From the NCBI RefSeq assembly GCF_029351045.1, contig NZ_JARKIN010000001.1, positions 1,884,001 through 1,948,000 of the forward strand: a stretch of 64,000 bases of DNA, read 5' to 3'. Source of the stretch: Streptomyces sp. WMMB303. Its GTDB lineage: Bacteria > Actinomycetota > Actinomycetes > Streptomycetales > Streptomycetaceae. The notes under the pieces were generated by a model. It worked only from the letters and a program-made list of their open reading frames with translations. It had not been told where the DNA came from and searched no databases. Shown one piece after another: positions 39,049-46,582 of this stretch. Numbering within the stretch: the first letter of the stretch is position 1; the number at the start of each line of letters is the position of its first letter. The translations under genes and the position numbers were made by a program.

Positions 39049-39135
39049 CTGCTAGACCTAGCACCCCCAGGTGCTAGGTCTAGCAGCCCCGCTAGCACCC
39101 CATCTGGCCCCTGGCCAGCGATCTAGCCTCTAGCG
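39049..39135 (+). other. Candidate clt locus of element 1
   Basis: A perfect 17-bp inverted repeat (CTGCTAGACCTAGCACC, 4-base loop, complement; 39049-39086) is followed by further CTAGC units (GCTAGCACC 39091-39099, TCTAGCCTCTAGCGCC from 39122). Short repeats directly behind traB are where TraB recognition sites lie in related plasmids. It may also terminate the traB transcript. Confidence 0.65.
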
Positions 39136-39180
39136 CCCCCATCTGCGGAAACCCCGAAAACCCGCCCCGGAGGGCATTCG

Positions 39181-39429
39181 ATGACCCCTGCGCTGACTGC
39201 TATACCCGCACTCGCATTCATCACTCTGTGTTACGGGTTGCTGTGTGCGGCCTCGCCGTTCGGCGACTGCCGCCGCTGCGGCGGGCTGGGCTTCAAGCTC
39301 CGGCAGACCCGCTCGGGCAAGCCCAAGCGCGGCAAGGACTGCCGCCGCTGCCACGGGCACGGCAAACGCGCCCGCTTCGGCCGCCTGCTGTTCAACTACG
39401 CCGCCCGCCTCTACCGCGAGGGCCGCTGA
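39181..39429 (+). CDS. Small membrane-anchored zinc-ribbon protein
   Basis: The 82-residue product has an N-terminal hydrophobic segment (ALTAIPALAFITLCYGLLCA) and two DnaJ-type zinc motifs, CRRCGGLGF and CRRCHGHGK, then a basic end. Paired CxxCxGxG motifs bind one zinc. Element 2 carries a soluble 39-residue relative (48783). Such proteins could act as chaperone or DNA-contact parts of the transfer machinery. ATG follows a GGAG. Confidence 0.7.
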   Translation: MTPALTAIPALAFITLCYGLLCAASPFGDCRRCGGLGFKLRQTRSGKPKRGKDCRRCHGHGKRARFGRLLFNYAARLYREGR

Positions 39430-39456
39430 CCTCGCCACCGGAAGGAGGCCACCCCC

Positions 39457-39645
39457 GTGGCCGTGACCATCTCGCTCGTCTTCATCTTCGCCCTGGTCCT
39501 CGGGCTGCTGCTCAGGTCCAAGTCCCTCGGCCCCGGCTCCGCGTTCGTCGCCGCCGGGTTCGGCTACTTCCTCGCCTCGACCGGCGCGTCCGGCCCGATC
39601 AACCAGCTCGCCGCGGCCCTCGCCGACGCCGTGGCCGCCATGTGA
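39457..39645 (+). CDS. Small membrane protein (62 residues), conserved in both elements
   Basis: Two hydrophobic spans (VTISLVFIFALVLGLLLRS and FVAAGFGYFLASTGASGPIN) make a helical hairpin. It aligns over its length with the 62-residue product at 56508 (shared LLRS, TS/AS-T-A/D and IN-L patterns). Position just after the traB region suggests a spread-type (Spd) function. GTG follows GGAAGGAGG. Confidence 0.75.
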   Translation: MAVTISLVFIFALVLGLLLRSKSLGPGSAFVAAGFGYFLASTGASGPINQLAAALADAVAAM

Positions 39646-39656
39646 CCGGAGGAGCC

Positions 39657-39881
39657 ATGGACCAGCACACTGCCGCGCCGCCGGGCGCCGGACACATCAC
39701 GCTCATGGCCGCCGGCGAACTGCGCGACGCCCTGACCGCCGCACAGCACGGCGACCGCGCCACCGCCCTCGCCGCGCTGATGGCCATCGACGCCGATTCC
39801 TGGCAGGCCATCGCCGACCGCCTCAGCGCCCTGGGCGGCTCCCTGCCCGAACTCCTCACTCTCCTGGGAGATCAGCCGTGA
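39657..39881 (+). CDS. Small helical hypothetical protein
   Basis: This 74-residue all-helical product contains ELRDALTAAQHGDRATALAA and LGGSLPELLTLLGDQP. No family is recognised. ATG follows GGAGGAG by 3 bases. It overlaps the next gene by GTGA. Confidence 0.7.
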   Translation: MDQHTAAPPGAGHITLMAAGELRDALTAAQHGDRATALAALMAIDADSWQAIADRLSALGGSLPELLTLLGDQP

Positions 39882-40135
39882 GCCCCGAACTGATCACCGC
39901 CGCCCTGCTGGCCGCCCCCGCGGCCGTCCTCGGACCGGTCTGCATCGCCGGACACCTCATCACCGCCCGCCACGACGAGAGGGCGCTGGCCGCCGCCGTG
40001 GCCGCCCGGCCCACACCCGGCAACCCCGGCGGACCCGGCGGACCCGGCGAGGGCGAACCCCTGCCCGACCCCGCCGACCTCGCCGACCTCGCCGAGGTCA
40101 TCACCCTCCACCCCCGCCGCGACCACGCGGCCTGA
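39878..40135 (+). CDS. Small single-span membrane protein
   Basis: The 85-residue product has an N-terminal hydrophobic helix (LITAALLAAPAAVLGPVCIA), a Gly/Pro repeat (GGPGGPGEGEP) and an acidic to basic end (DLADLAEVITLHPRRDHAA). No family recognised. It is coupled by GTGA overlap to the previous gene. Confidence 0.65.
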   Translation: MSPELITAALLAAPAAVLGPVCIAGHLITARHDERALAAAVAARPTPGNPGGPGGPGEGEPLPDPADLADLAEVITLHPRRDHAA

Positions 40136-40158
40136 CCACGAAGGGACGGGACTCACCC

Positions 40159-40413
40159 GTGAACGAGGACTACGACCAGCTCACCGACCACGACGTGATG
40201 AGCACTGACGAGATGGCCGCCTACGACCGCGACACGGAGTTCGCCCTGGACGCGGCCGACGAAGCCCGCGCCCACGACGAGCAGCGCATCGAGACCACCG
40301 AGCCGGACGACCCGGACGAGTGCGCTGCCGAGTTCATCGACGGCACCTGGGACGGCACGTTCTGCGGCTGCCAGGACTGCCACCGCCGCGCCTACGAAGC
40401 AACGGAGGGCTGA
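40159..40413 (+). CDS. Small acidic protein with C-terminal Cys cluster
   Basis: The 84-residue acidic product (DYDQLTDHDVMSTDEMAAYD) ends in CAAEFIDGTWDGTFCGCQDC, where four Cys may bind zinc. The acidic charge and size suggest a DNA-mimic or regulatory role, but this is guesswork. GTG follows GAAGGGACGGG. Confidence 0.65.
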   Translation: MNEDYDQLTDHDVMSTDEMAAYDRDTEFALDAADEARAHDEQRIETTEPDDPDECAAEFIDGTWDGTFCGCQDCHRRAYEATEG

Positions 40414-40416
40414 GAC

Positions 40417-40779
40417 ATGGCACCGGAAGAGCTGGCCCAAGCGGCTGCCGACGCGGTCCGCAACCTCAACCACGCCACCCACGCCAACGGCTCCAGCAAG
40501 AGCTGTGAGGGGCTGGAGTACCCCGGCGACGCCTACGCCGTCCTCGGCGCGCTCAAAGAGCTGACCCAGCGGCTCCCGCAGACCTGCGGCCAGATCGGCG
40601 CCTTCCTCGAAACCCAGCACCGGGACGGACACCTGACCGCCGGCCACGGCACCACCGACGAACACCTCACCGCGCTGCACGCCGCGCTCATCAACGCCAG
40701 CGCCGCCTCCGCGAAGCTGACCAACGCGCTCAGCCACGCACACAGCGCCCTCGGACCCATCGGCCACACCAGCACATAG
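40417..40779 (+). CDS. Helical hypothetical protein of the replication region
   Basis: This 120-residue product is fully helical (LAQAAADAVRNLNHATHA, AYAVLGALKELTQRLPQTCG, LTALHAALINASAASAKLTN). It looks like a four-helix bundle. It lies 3 bases after the previous gene with GGAGG at the junction. A hairpin separates it from the Prim-Pol gene. No known family. Confidence 0.7.
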   Translation: MAPEELAQAAADAVRNLNHATHANGSSKSCEGLEYPGDAYAVLGALKELTQRLPQTCGQIGAFLETQHRDGHLTAGHGTTDEHLTALHAALINASAASAKLTNALSHAHSALGPIGHTST

Positions 40780-40783
40780 ATAC

Positions 40784-40829
40784 GCCGGGGGCGGCGGCTC
40801 CCTACCACAGAAGCCCCGCCGCCCCCGGC
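40784..40829 (+). promoter_or_regulatory. Intergenic hairpin, repeated module copy 2
   Basis: GCCGGGGGCGGCGG pairs with CCGCCGCCCCCGGC around a loop containing CTCCCTACCAC. This is the same module as 34605-34650, now before the Prim-Pol gene. It splits the transfer and replication parts. Confidence 0.6.
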
Positions 40830-40867
40830 TCCCTGCCCGCCATGAGACAGAACAGGAGGCATCCAGT

Positions 40868-41752
40868 ATGCCCACAATCCCGGCCTCGCCGCTGCCCCAC
40901 GCCGCCCAGAACGCGGCGGAGCGCGGCTGGAGCGTCTTTCCCCTCGTACCCGGCAACAAGCGCCCCGCCGTCCGTTCCTGGGAGCAGCGCGCCACCACCG
41001 ACCCCGACCGCATCGCGCGGTGCTGGGCGGCCGGTGACTACAACATCGGCATCGCCACCGGCCCCAGCCGCTTGGTCGTCATCGACCTCGACACGCCCAA
41101 GGACACCAGCGACGCCCCGCCCCCGGACGCCCCCGCCGGCGTCATCTGCGGTGAGGATGCCCTGGCCGCTCTCGCCGAGGAGCACGGGCAGTCCTACCCC
41201 TGCGAGACGTACACGGTGCGCACCGGCTCCGGTGGCACGCACCTGTACTTCGCCGCTCCCGCTGGTGCGGAGCTGCGCAACACCGCCGGGCGGCTGGCGT
41301 GGAAGGTCGACACCCGGGCGGGCGGCGGGTACGTCGTCGGCGCGGCCAGCGGTGTGGACGGCCGCTCGTACACGGTGCTGCACGACGCCCCTGTAGCGCC
41401 GCTTCCCGCCTGGCTCGCCGCGCTGCTGGCCCCCGCGCCGCTGCCGCCGCAGCAGCCCATCACGGTGCCGCTGAAGGCCACGGAACGGCACAGCCGCTAC
41501 GTGCGCGCGGCCGTCGACGGCGAGCTGACCCGTATCGCCAAGGCGGGGCGCGGCGAGGGCAACAACGCTCTGTACCACGCCTCCGTCGCCCTCGGCCAGC
41601 TCGTCGCCGGAGGAGTCCTGAAGGAGGCGGAAGCAACCGCCTATCTCACCGAAGCGGCAACTCGTAAGGGACGTGCGGAGCGGGAGAGCGCGGCCACGAT
41701 CGCCTCCGGTCTGCGGGCCGGTGCCAAGCGCCCGAGGAGCGTGGCCGCATGA
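40868..41752 (+). CDS. Bifunctional primase/polymerase (Prim-Pol), element 1
   Basis: The 294-residue archaeo-eukaryotic-type primase starts replication of the excised element. The Prim-Pol fold covers residues 10-190: GWSVFPLVPGNKRP near 20, RLVVIDLDTP near 75 (catalytic Asp pair), TGSGGTHLYF near 122 (His) and WKVDTRAGGGYVV near 145. The C-terminal 80 residues are helical (GEGNNALYHASVALGQLVAG). ATGA overlap couples it to the AAA helicase. ATG follows GGAGG. Confidence 0.88.
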   Translation: MPTIPASPLPHAAQNAAERGWSVFPLVPGNKRPAVRSWEQRATTDPDRIARCWAAGDYNIGIATGPSRLVVIDLDTPKDTSDAPPPDAPAGVICGEDALAALAEEHGQSYPCETYTVRTGSGGTHLYFAAPAGAELRNTAGRLAWKVDTRAGGGYVVGAASGVDGRSYTVLHDAPVAPLPAWLAALLAPAPLPPQQPITVPLKATERHSRYVRAAVDGELTRIAKAGRGEGNNALYHASVALGQLVAGGVLKEAEATAYLTEAATRKGRAERESAATIASGLRAGAKRPRSVAA

Positions 41753-42909
41753 GCAGCGCCCCGCTGATCCCCAACCACCTGCACCCCGTCCCGCCGCCCG
41801 GGAACGGCGACCAGGGCGCTCCGGTGAAGGAGCGCGCCCGCACCGCGTGGACTGCCGATGAACTGATGGCAGCCGAGTTCCCCGAACCGCGCTGGGCGGT
41901 GCCCGGCATCCTCTCCGAAGGCGTCAACCTCCTGGCCGGACCGCCAAAGGTCGGCAAGTCCTGGCTCTCCCTCGGCCTGGGCCTGTCCGTGGCCGCCGGG
42001 GGTATGGCCATGGACACCGTGCCCGTAGAGGGCGGTCCGGTGCTCTACCTCGCGCTGGAGGACACTCCCCGCCGTCTTCAGTCCCGCATGGGCAAGGTCC
42101 TGGGCGGTCGTCCGGCCCCTCCCGGGCTGACGCTGGCGACCACATGCCCGCCGCTGCCACAGGGCGGCAACGAAGCCATCTGTCAGTGGCTGGAGCGCAA
42201 CCCGGACGCGCGCATGGTCGTCATCGACGTCTTCGCCAAGATGCGCGGTCCGTCTGCTCCCGGCGCCTCGGCCTACGACGCGGACTACGCAGCCGTAGGC
42301 CACGCCAAGCGCATCGCCGACCACTACGGCGTCGCCGTCGTCCTCGTGCACCACGTACGCAAGGCAGGCTCCGACGACTTCCTCTCGGAAGTCTCCGGCA
42401 CCAACGGTCTGGCCGGTGCCGCTGACGCCACGCTCGTGCTGAAGCGCGCCCGCGGGAAGGCCGACGGAGTTCTCCACGTCACGGGTCGCGACGTGGACGA
42501 AGCCGAGTACGCGCTCCAGTTCCACGCCGCCGCCGGCGCCTGGCAGATGCTCGAAGGCCCAGCCACCGACCACACCATCGGCGACACCCGCTCCGCCATC
42601 CTGCGGCACCTGCGCACGCATCCGGGCGCCAAGCCGAAGGACATCGCAGCGACGCTGCCGGACGTCGACGCGGACACCGTTCGACGCAACTGCTCCCGCA
42701 TGGTCGCCGACGGCCAACTCACCAAAGACGCATCCGGCCGCTACTACCCGTCCGGCGAGACCGGACAGGACGAACAGGGGGTGTCCGAGCTGTCCGACTG
42801 TCCGGTTACCCCACCTGACCAGCAGGAACTACCCGGACAGCCCTCAGCCCACGCTGTCCGACTGTCCGACTCCGCGCAGACTGCTCATTCTTCTGGGAGG
42901 ACTTCGTGA
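41749..42909 (+). CDS. RepA-like AAA/RecA-fold ATPase with winged-helix end
   Basis: The 386-residue replication ATPase has Walker A AGPPKVGKSW near residue 66, an ALEDTPRRLQSR segment near 103, Walker B MVVIDVFAKMRG near 160 and VVLVHHVRKAG near 200. These are hallmarks of RepA/KaiC-like hexameric helicases. Residues 280-330 form a winged helix (GAKPKDIAATLPDVDADTVR). The last 60 residues are encoded by DNA that also carries iterons, so the gene end doubles as a candidate origin. Confidence 0.85.
   Translation: MSSAPLIPNHLHPVPPPGNGDQGAPVKERARTAWTADELMAAEFPEPRWAVPGILSEGVNLLAGPPKVGKSWLSLGLGLSVAAGGMAMDTVPVEGGPVLYLALEDTPRRLQSRMGKVLGGRPAPPGLTLATTCPPLPQGGNEAICQWLERNPDARMVVIDVFAKMRGPSAPGASAYDADYAAVGHAKRIADHYGVAVVLVHHVRKAGSDDFLSEVSGTNGLAGAADATLVLKRARGKADGVLHVTGRDVDEAEYALQFHAAAGAWQMLEGPATDHTIGDTRSAILRHLRTHPGAKPKDIAATLPDVDADTVRRNCSRMVADGQLTKDASGRYYPSGETGQDEQGVSELSDCPVTPPDQQELPGQPSAHAVRLSDSAQTAHSSGRTS
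42762..42868 (+). repeat. Right iterons of element 1 inside the repA 3' end
   Basis: Units complementary to CGGACAGT appear as GGTGTCCG (42780), GCTGTCCG and ACTGTCCG (42789-42804), and GCTGTCCG-ACTGTCCG (42853-42868). Forward units sit at 42762 and 42834. The same 8-mer family is found near the left end (30672-30767). In the excised circle the two clusters are about 2 kb apart. Confidence 0.75.
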
Positions 42910-43127
42910 GCGCCGCTGACCTGGAAGGCAGCACTTCACCGGCCCCTGTGCTCTACCGCGTTTCAGATGCCGTACGCGCCACCCGGCTCGGCAAGACGAG
43001 GGTCTATGAGCTGATCCGGACCGGGCGGCTCAGGACGGTCAAGGAGGGGCGGGTTCGCCTCATCCCTGCGTCCGCGCTCCGGGAATACGTGGCTCTTCTC
43101 GAACAGGAAGCCGAGGAGGGCCGGTGA
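42906..43127 (+). CDS. xis: Excisionase-like helix-turn-helix protein
   Basis: The 73-residue protein has a MerR/Xis-type winged helix (YRVSDAVRATRLGKTRVYEL, IRTGRLRTVKEGRVRLIP) and a charged tail. It sits directly before int with a GTGA overlap, the usual place of xis in AICEs, and should bend DNA at att to favour excision. GTG overlaps the repA stop. Confidence 0.85.
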   Translation: MSAADLEGSTSPAPVLYRVSDAVRATRLGKTRVYELIRTGRLRTVKEGRVRLIPASALREYVALLEQEAEEGR

Positions 43128-44335
43128 GCAAGCGACGCAGCCGCGGGGACGGCGGTCTCCACTGGGACGAACGGCGTCAGCGCTGGATCGCAACAGCGAG
43201 TCTCGGCTTCGATGCCGCAGGAAAGCGCATCGTCAAGCGTGGGAGCGGGCGCACCAAGACAGAAGCGAAGAACAAGCTCAAGGAGGTATTGCGGGACCAC
43301 GAGGACGGACTGGCGATCGGGCCCGGTGACGTGACCGTGGCCGACGCTGTGAACGACTGGCTGAAGTACGGGCTGTCCGGACGCAGCGAGAAGACCGTCA
43401 AGGACTACACCGACGTGTGCATGAACCATGTGATCCCGGCCATCGGTGCCCGGAAGCTGCGGGAGTTGGGCGCTCAGGACGTTGACCGGTGGCTCGCTGC
43501 CAAGTCGGCCTCACTGAGCACTCGCACCTTGCGCATGCTGCACTCGTGCCTGAACCGCTCCGTCAAGCGCGCCATGGCCCGGGACAAGGTGAAGCGCAAC
43601 GTGGTCGAACTGTGCAGCGTGCCGACGGGACAGGCTGGCCGTCCGTCCAAAGCGCTCACGCTGGCGCAGGCGCATGCGGTGCTGAATGCCGCAGAGGGCA
43701 GATCGCTGCACGCCTACGTGGTCGTCTCGCTCCTCACAGGAGCGAGGACGGAGGAAATGCGCTCCCTCACCTGGGATCACGTCGACCTGTATGGCGGCCC
43801 CGACATGGAACCTCCCATACCTCCGTACATCGCAGTCTGGCGCTCTGTCCGTGCAGGCTCCGACACCAAGACCCGGAAGTCACGGCGCACACTCGCACTG
43901 CCGGCACGGTGCGTGGAGGCGTTGACGGCACACCGAGAGCAGCAGCAGCGCCAGCGGAAGAGAGCAAGCAAGAAGTGGCACGAGCACGGGCTAGTCTTCG
44001 CCTCTCGCGTGGGGACGGAGTTGCAGGCCCGCAACGTACGCAGGGCCTTCCGGACCGTGCTGCGCGACATCCCGGGGATGGACCCCGAGGAATGGACGCC
44101 GCGGGAGCTCCGGCACAGCTTCGTCTCGCTGCTCTCGGACGAGGGGGTCCCGATCGAGGAGATATCCCGATTGGTGGGGCACCGGAGTACGGCGGTCACT
44201 GAGACCGTCTACCGCCGTCAGATCCGGCCCGTGATCCAGACGGGAGCAACCACCATGGACAAGATTTTCGGCGGAGACGAGGAGGAGGACGACCCGGCAC
44301 AGGAGGGGACTGAGGAGCCGGATTCGGAGTCTTAG
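43124..44335 (+). CDS. int: Tyrosine site-specific integrase, element 1
   Basis: The 403-residue recombinase has an N-terminal arm-binding domain (LHWDERRQRWIATASLGF), a SAM-like core-binding domain (residues 65-150) and a catalytic domain with LLTGARTEEMRSL (first Arg), RELRHSF (second Arg), LVGHRSTAVTE (His) and VYRRQI (Tyr nucleophile). The usual box-II His before LRH is Arg here, a variant also present in the element 2 integrase. It lies 77 bases from att 2. Both integrases use the same tRNA-Val site. Confidence 0.92.
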   Translation: MSKRRSRGDGGLHWDERRQRWIATASLGFDAAGKRIVKRGSGRTKTEAKNKLKEVLRDHEDGLAIGPGDVTVADAVNDWLKYGLSGRSEKTVKDYTDVCMNHVIPAIGARKLRELGAQDVDRWLAAKSASLSTRTLRMLHSCLNRSVKRAMARDKVKRNVVELCSVPTGQAGRPSKALTLAQAHAVLNAAEGRSLHAYVVVSLLTGARTEEMRSLTWDHVDLYGGPDMEPPIPPYIAVWRSVRAGSDTKTRKSRRTLALPARCVEALTAHREQQQRQRKRASKKWHEHGLVFASRVGTELQARNVRRAFRTVLRDIPGMDPEEWTPRELRHSFVSLLSDEGVPIEEISRLVGHRSTAVTETVYRRQIRPVIQTGATTMDKIFGGDEEEDDPAQEGTEEPDSES

Positions 44336-44352
44336 TCACACAGCTAGTCACT

Positions 44353-44455
44353 CAGGAACAGGTCAGGGGCCCGCCGACATCCGTCGGTGGGCCCCTGACC
44401 TGCATCTATGGTGTGGGCACAACTGGGATCGAACCAGTGACATCCTGCTTGTAAG
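44353..44455 (+). repeat. 103-bp direct repeat flanking element 1, right copy
   Basis: It matches 30315-30417 with two changes. It includes a terminator hairpin (44359-44402) placed between int and the att core, which would stop both int and tRNA transcription when this site completes the tRNA gene. Confidence 0.88.
44413..44455 (+). repeat. att site 2 (junction between elements)
   Basis: The sequence from GTGGGCACAACTGGG to CTTGTAAG matches the other two att sites for 43 bases, then diverges into element 2. It separates the right end of element 1 from the left end of element 2. Confidence 0.9.
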
Positions 44456-44655
44456 TCAAGTGCGCCCCTCCGGGGGCCAGGGCAAGCACCGCTCCTGAGC
44501 TGGGAAAACAAGCATGGTGCGTCCATTACCGTCCACGGCGCTTCGGGAGGTGTTGCTCCTCGTGGCTCCCCTCCTGGCTCCCTGCAAGACGGGAGGTTGT
44601 GCACTCCGTGGCCGAGTCGGACGCCGATTGCCGGGAGCAGGCCGCAGGATGCCAC
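44456..44655 (+). repeat. Imperfect direct repeat at left end of element 2, copy 1
   Basis: Starting TCAAGTGCGCCCCTCC and containing CCTGAGCTGGGAAAACA, it resembles 45384-45580 over roughly 190 bases (about 70 percent by eye). The second copy is the upstream region of the GntR gene, so this may be a decayed duplicate. No gene is supported between 44456 and 45138. Confidence 0.65.
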
Positions 44656-45138
44656 GTGGAAAGCGGACCTGCTGCTCTTCCATGACTCTCCCCTCCTGGA
44701 AGACACCTGGGGAAAGAGTCGCGCGGAGCGGCCGAGATGCTCTGGCGGTCAGAAACACGCCATCTACTACTGGGCGGCTCCCTAGAACCCTCTAATAACT
44801 TCTAGAAGATGCGAGAACCTGCCAACCGCAATCAGGCAGGACGTCGACCACCCCCGCCCCTCCTGCAAGTGTGACGCAAGACACAAAAATCGGTGACACC
44901 TCGCCCCTGACGTGCTCAAACCGTAGGCAGGTAGTCCTCAACGTGTAGCGAGACTGCACCCGCACCAGAAGACAGAAGAACTCACAGGAACAGGCGGTGG
45001 CTTGAGGCCGACAAGTGCTGTCACCGTCGCCCGTAAACTCCGTGCAGAAGAGGAAGCGCCAGCCAGCGTGGCGTCGGAACCTTACTGGCAAGCGCTTCCC
45101 CTCGACTCCAACCAAGCGAGTGACTGGAAGGAACCTGC

Positions 45139-45267
45139 ATGGATTCTAAGCGTCTCCGCATGCATCACTACCGACGCCTGGCGACCGCGCACTTCATCCG
45201 CGGATCCAGCTATGCCGCTGGGAGTGCTTTGGTAACGGCGATCATTTGGTGGGCTCAGCGACGGTAA
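45139..45267 (+). CDS. Possible 42-residue membrane peptide
   Basis: ATG 45139 follows GGAAGGA by 6 bases. The product MDSKRLRMHHYRRLATAHFI has a basic first half and a hydrophobic segment (SYAAGSALVTAIIWW) before a QRR end. It has the look of a small toxin-like or regulatory membrane peptide. No family is recognised, and it lies between the two copies of the left-end repeat. Confidence 0.45.
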   Translation: MDSKRLRMHHYRRLATAHFIRGSSYAAGSALVTAIIWWAQRR

Positions 45268-45383
45268 CTCCCACCAGCCCCGTCCAAACGGTGCGGGCCT
45301 GGTGCGACCACCGCCGGGCCCGCCAGGCAGGCCGCGGGCAGCCACACACCCCCGTACCGGCTGCAGTGTTCTTGCGCTCCACT

Positions 45384-45575
45384 CAAGTGCACCCCTCCGA
45401 GGCTCAGGCGAGTACCGTTCCTGAGCTGGGAAAACAGGGCCTCGTGCGTTTATTACCGTCCATGACGCTCCGGGGTCCCGACACTCCCCCACCTGACTTC
45501 CTGAAAGACGGGAGCTCAGACAGCCGTGGCAGAGTTGGACCCTGGTTGCAAGTAGTGCACCCGGAGGAGGCTACG
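45384..45575 (+). repeat. Imperfect direct repeat, copy 2 (GntR upstream region)
   Basis: This copy carries CCTGAGCTGGGAAAACA at 45418 and ends at the GntR ribosome site GGAGGAGG. It probably contains the GntR promoter. Confidence 0.65.
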
Positions 45576-46021
45576 TGGCGCAGGCCAGTCCCAGAGGCAC
45601 CTACGCGCAGGTCGCCGAGACACTGCGCAAGAAGATCAGTAGTGGGAAGATCCGCGAAGGGCTGCCGTCCGAGGCGAAGCTCATGGAGCAGTACGGGGTC
45701 AGCCGGAGCACGATCGTGCGTGCCCTCAAGACACTGAGAGCAGACGGAGTGATCGAGTCGGTCCCGGGTTCGGGCTGGTTCGTGGCGGGGACCGGCGACC
45801 GGCGCCCTCTGGTTGACCGGGTCGAGGACTTCCTGGTTGCCCAGGGCCTGGCCGTCGGGGACCCCTTCCCGAGCGAGAACGCTCTCTGCTCAGAGTTCGG
45901 GGTCTCCCGTACCGCGGTGCGGTCGGCGATTGCCCAACTCGAAGGGCGGGCCATCGTTGAGATGGGCCCTGGACGCAGACGACGTATCCGAAACATCCCA
46001 GGCCAGAAGGAGCGGACGTAG
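45575..46021 (+). CDS. GntR-type repressor with two tandem winged-helix domains (KorSA-like)
   Basis: The 148-residue protein consists of two successive GntR-like winged helices. The first (residues 9-72) contains VAETLRKKISSGKIREGLPS and YGVSRSTIVRALKTLRADGV. The second (about 80-140) contains LVAQGLAVGDPFPSENALCS and FGVSRTAVRSAIAQLEGRAI. There is no effector domain. It holds the korSA position of pSAM2-type elements, so it should repress transfer and replication genes. Two DNA-reading heads on one chain could bind paired sites. GTG follows GGAGGAGG. Confidence 0.82.
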   Translation: MAQASPRGTYAQVAETLRKKISSGKIREGLPSEAKLMEQYGVSRSTIVRALKTLRADGVIESVPGSGWFVAGTGDRRPLVDRVEDFLVAQGLAVGDPFPSENALCSEFGVSRTAVRSAIAQLEGRAIVEMGPGRRRRIRNIPGQKERT

Positions 46022-46023
46022 CC

Positions 46024-46578
46024 ATGACCTCCGTGGAGCTCACCGAAGACGCTTACGCGCTCGCCGAACAAATGCTTGCCGAACCGCTCCCCCGCCGCTG
46101 GGCCCATTCATTGGGAGTGGCCGAGCGGGCACGCTCCCTGCGGTCAGTCCTCGGGGCCGACGCCGAGCTGCTGGAAGCGGCTGCCGTCCTGCACGACGTC
46201 GGCTACTCCCCCGGCATCGCTCACACCGGCTTCCACCCGCTCGACGGCGCGCGCTTCCTCCGCGAGCGCGGTTTCGACGAGCACGTTGTCCGACTCGTCG
46301 CTCACCATTCCTGTGCGCTCCTGGAAGCCGAAGAACGGGGGCTGCGGGCCGAGCTCGCCGACTCCTTCCCGACAGAGCAACCGCACCTCATGGATGCGCT
46401 CATCTACTGCGACATGACGACGACGCCGCACGGCAAGCCGACGACGTCTGACGAGCGTGTCTCCGAGATCGTGGGGCGATACGGCCCCGACACCATCGTG
46501 GGCCGGTTCATCCAGCGGGCAGCACCTGAGATCCACGCCGCAGTGTCCCGCGTTCGGGGACAGCTCGCTTCGGCGTGA
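46024..46578 (+). CDS. HD-domain phosphohydrolase
   Basis: The 184-residue protein has the HD metal motif set: RRWAHSLGVAERA near residue 25 (His), AAVLHDVGYSP near 55 (His-Asp), RLVAHHSCALLEA near 92 and DALIYCDMTTTPHG near 123 (Asp). The family hydrolyses phosphate esters of nucleotides. It starts 3 bases after the GntR stop, so the two form an operon. With the nearby Nudix gene it makes a nucleotide-hydrolase pair in the regulatory end of the element, perhaps linked to immunity (inference). Confidence 0.85.
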   Translation: MTSVELTEDAYALAEQMLAEPLPRRWAHSLGVAERARSLRSVLGADAELLEAAAVLHDVGYSPGIAHTGFHPLDGARFLRERGFDEHVVRLVAHHSCALLEAEERGLRAELADSFPTEQPHLMDALIYCDMTTTPHGKPTTSDERVSEIVGRYGPDTIVGRFIQRAAPEIHAAVSRVRGQLASA

Positions 46579-46582
46579 CCGC

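Larger units (their letters stand above)
30375..44455 (+). mobile_element. Integrative element 1 (AICE, about 14 kb)
   Basis: The element is bounded by att 1 and att 2 and ends with xis and int next to the right att, as in pSAM2-type AICEs. It carries a GntR-Nudix fusion, an XRE regulator, a transfer operon with GGDEF, DUF2637 and FtsK-like TraB proteins, a Prim-Pol plus AAA replication module, iterons, and int. No antibiotic-resistance or biosynthetic cargo is visible. All genes needed for excision, replication and transfer look intact. Confidence 0.9.

Noticed and set aside
44514..44795. 93-residue ORF at the left end of element 2
   Set aside because: No ribosome site, Arg/Pro-rich product, and it lies in the decayed repeat copy.
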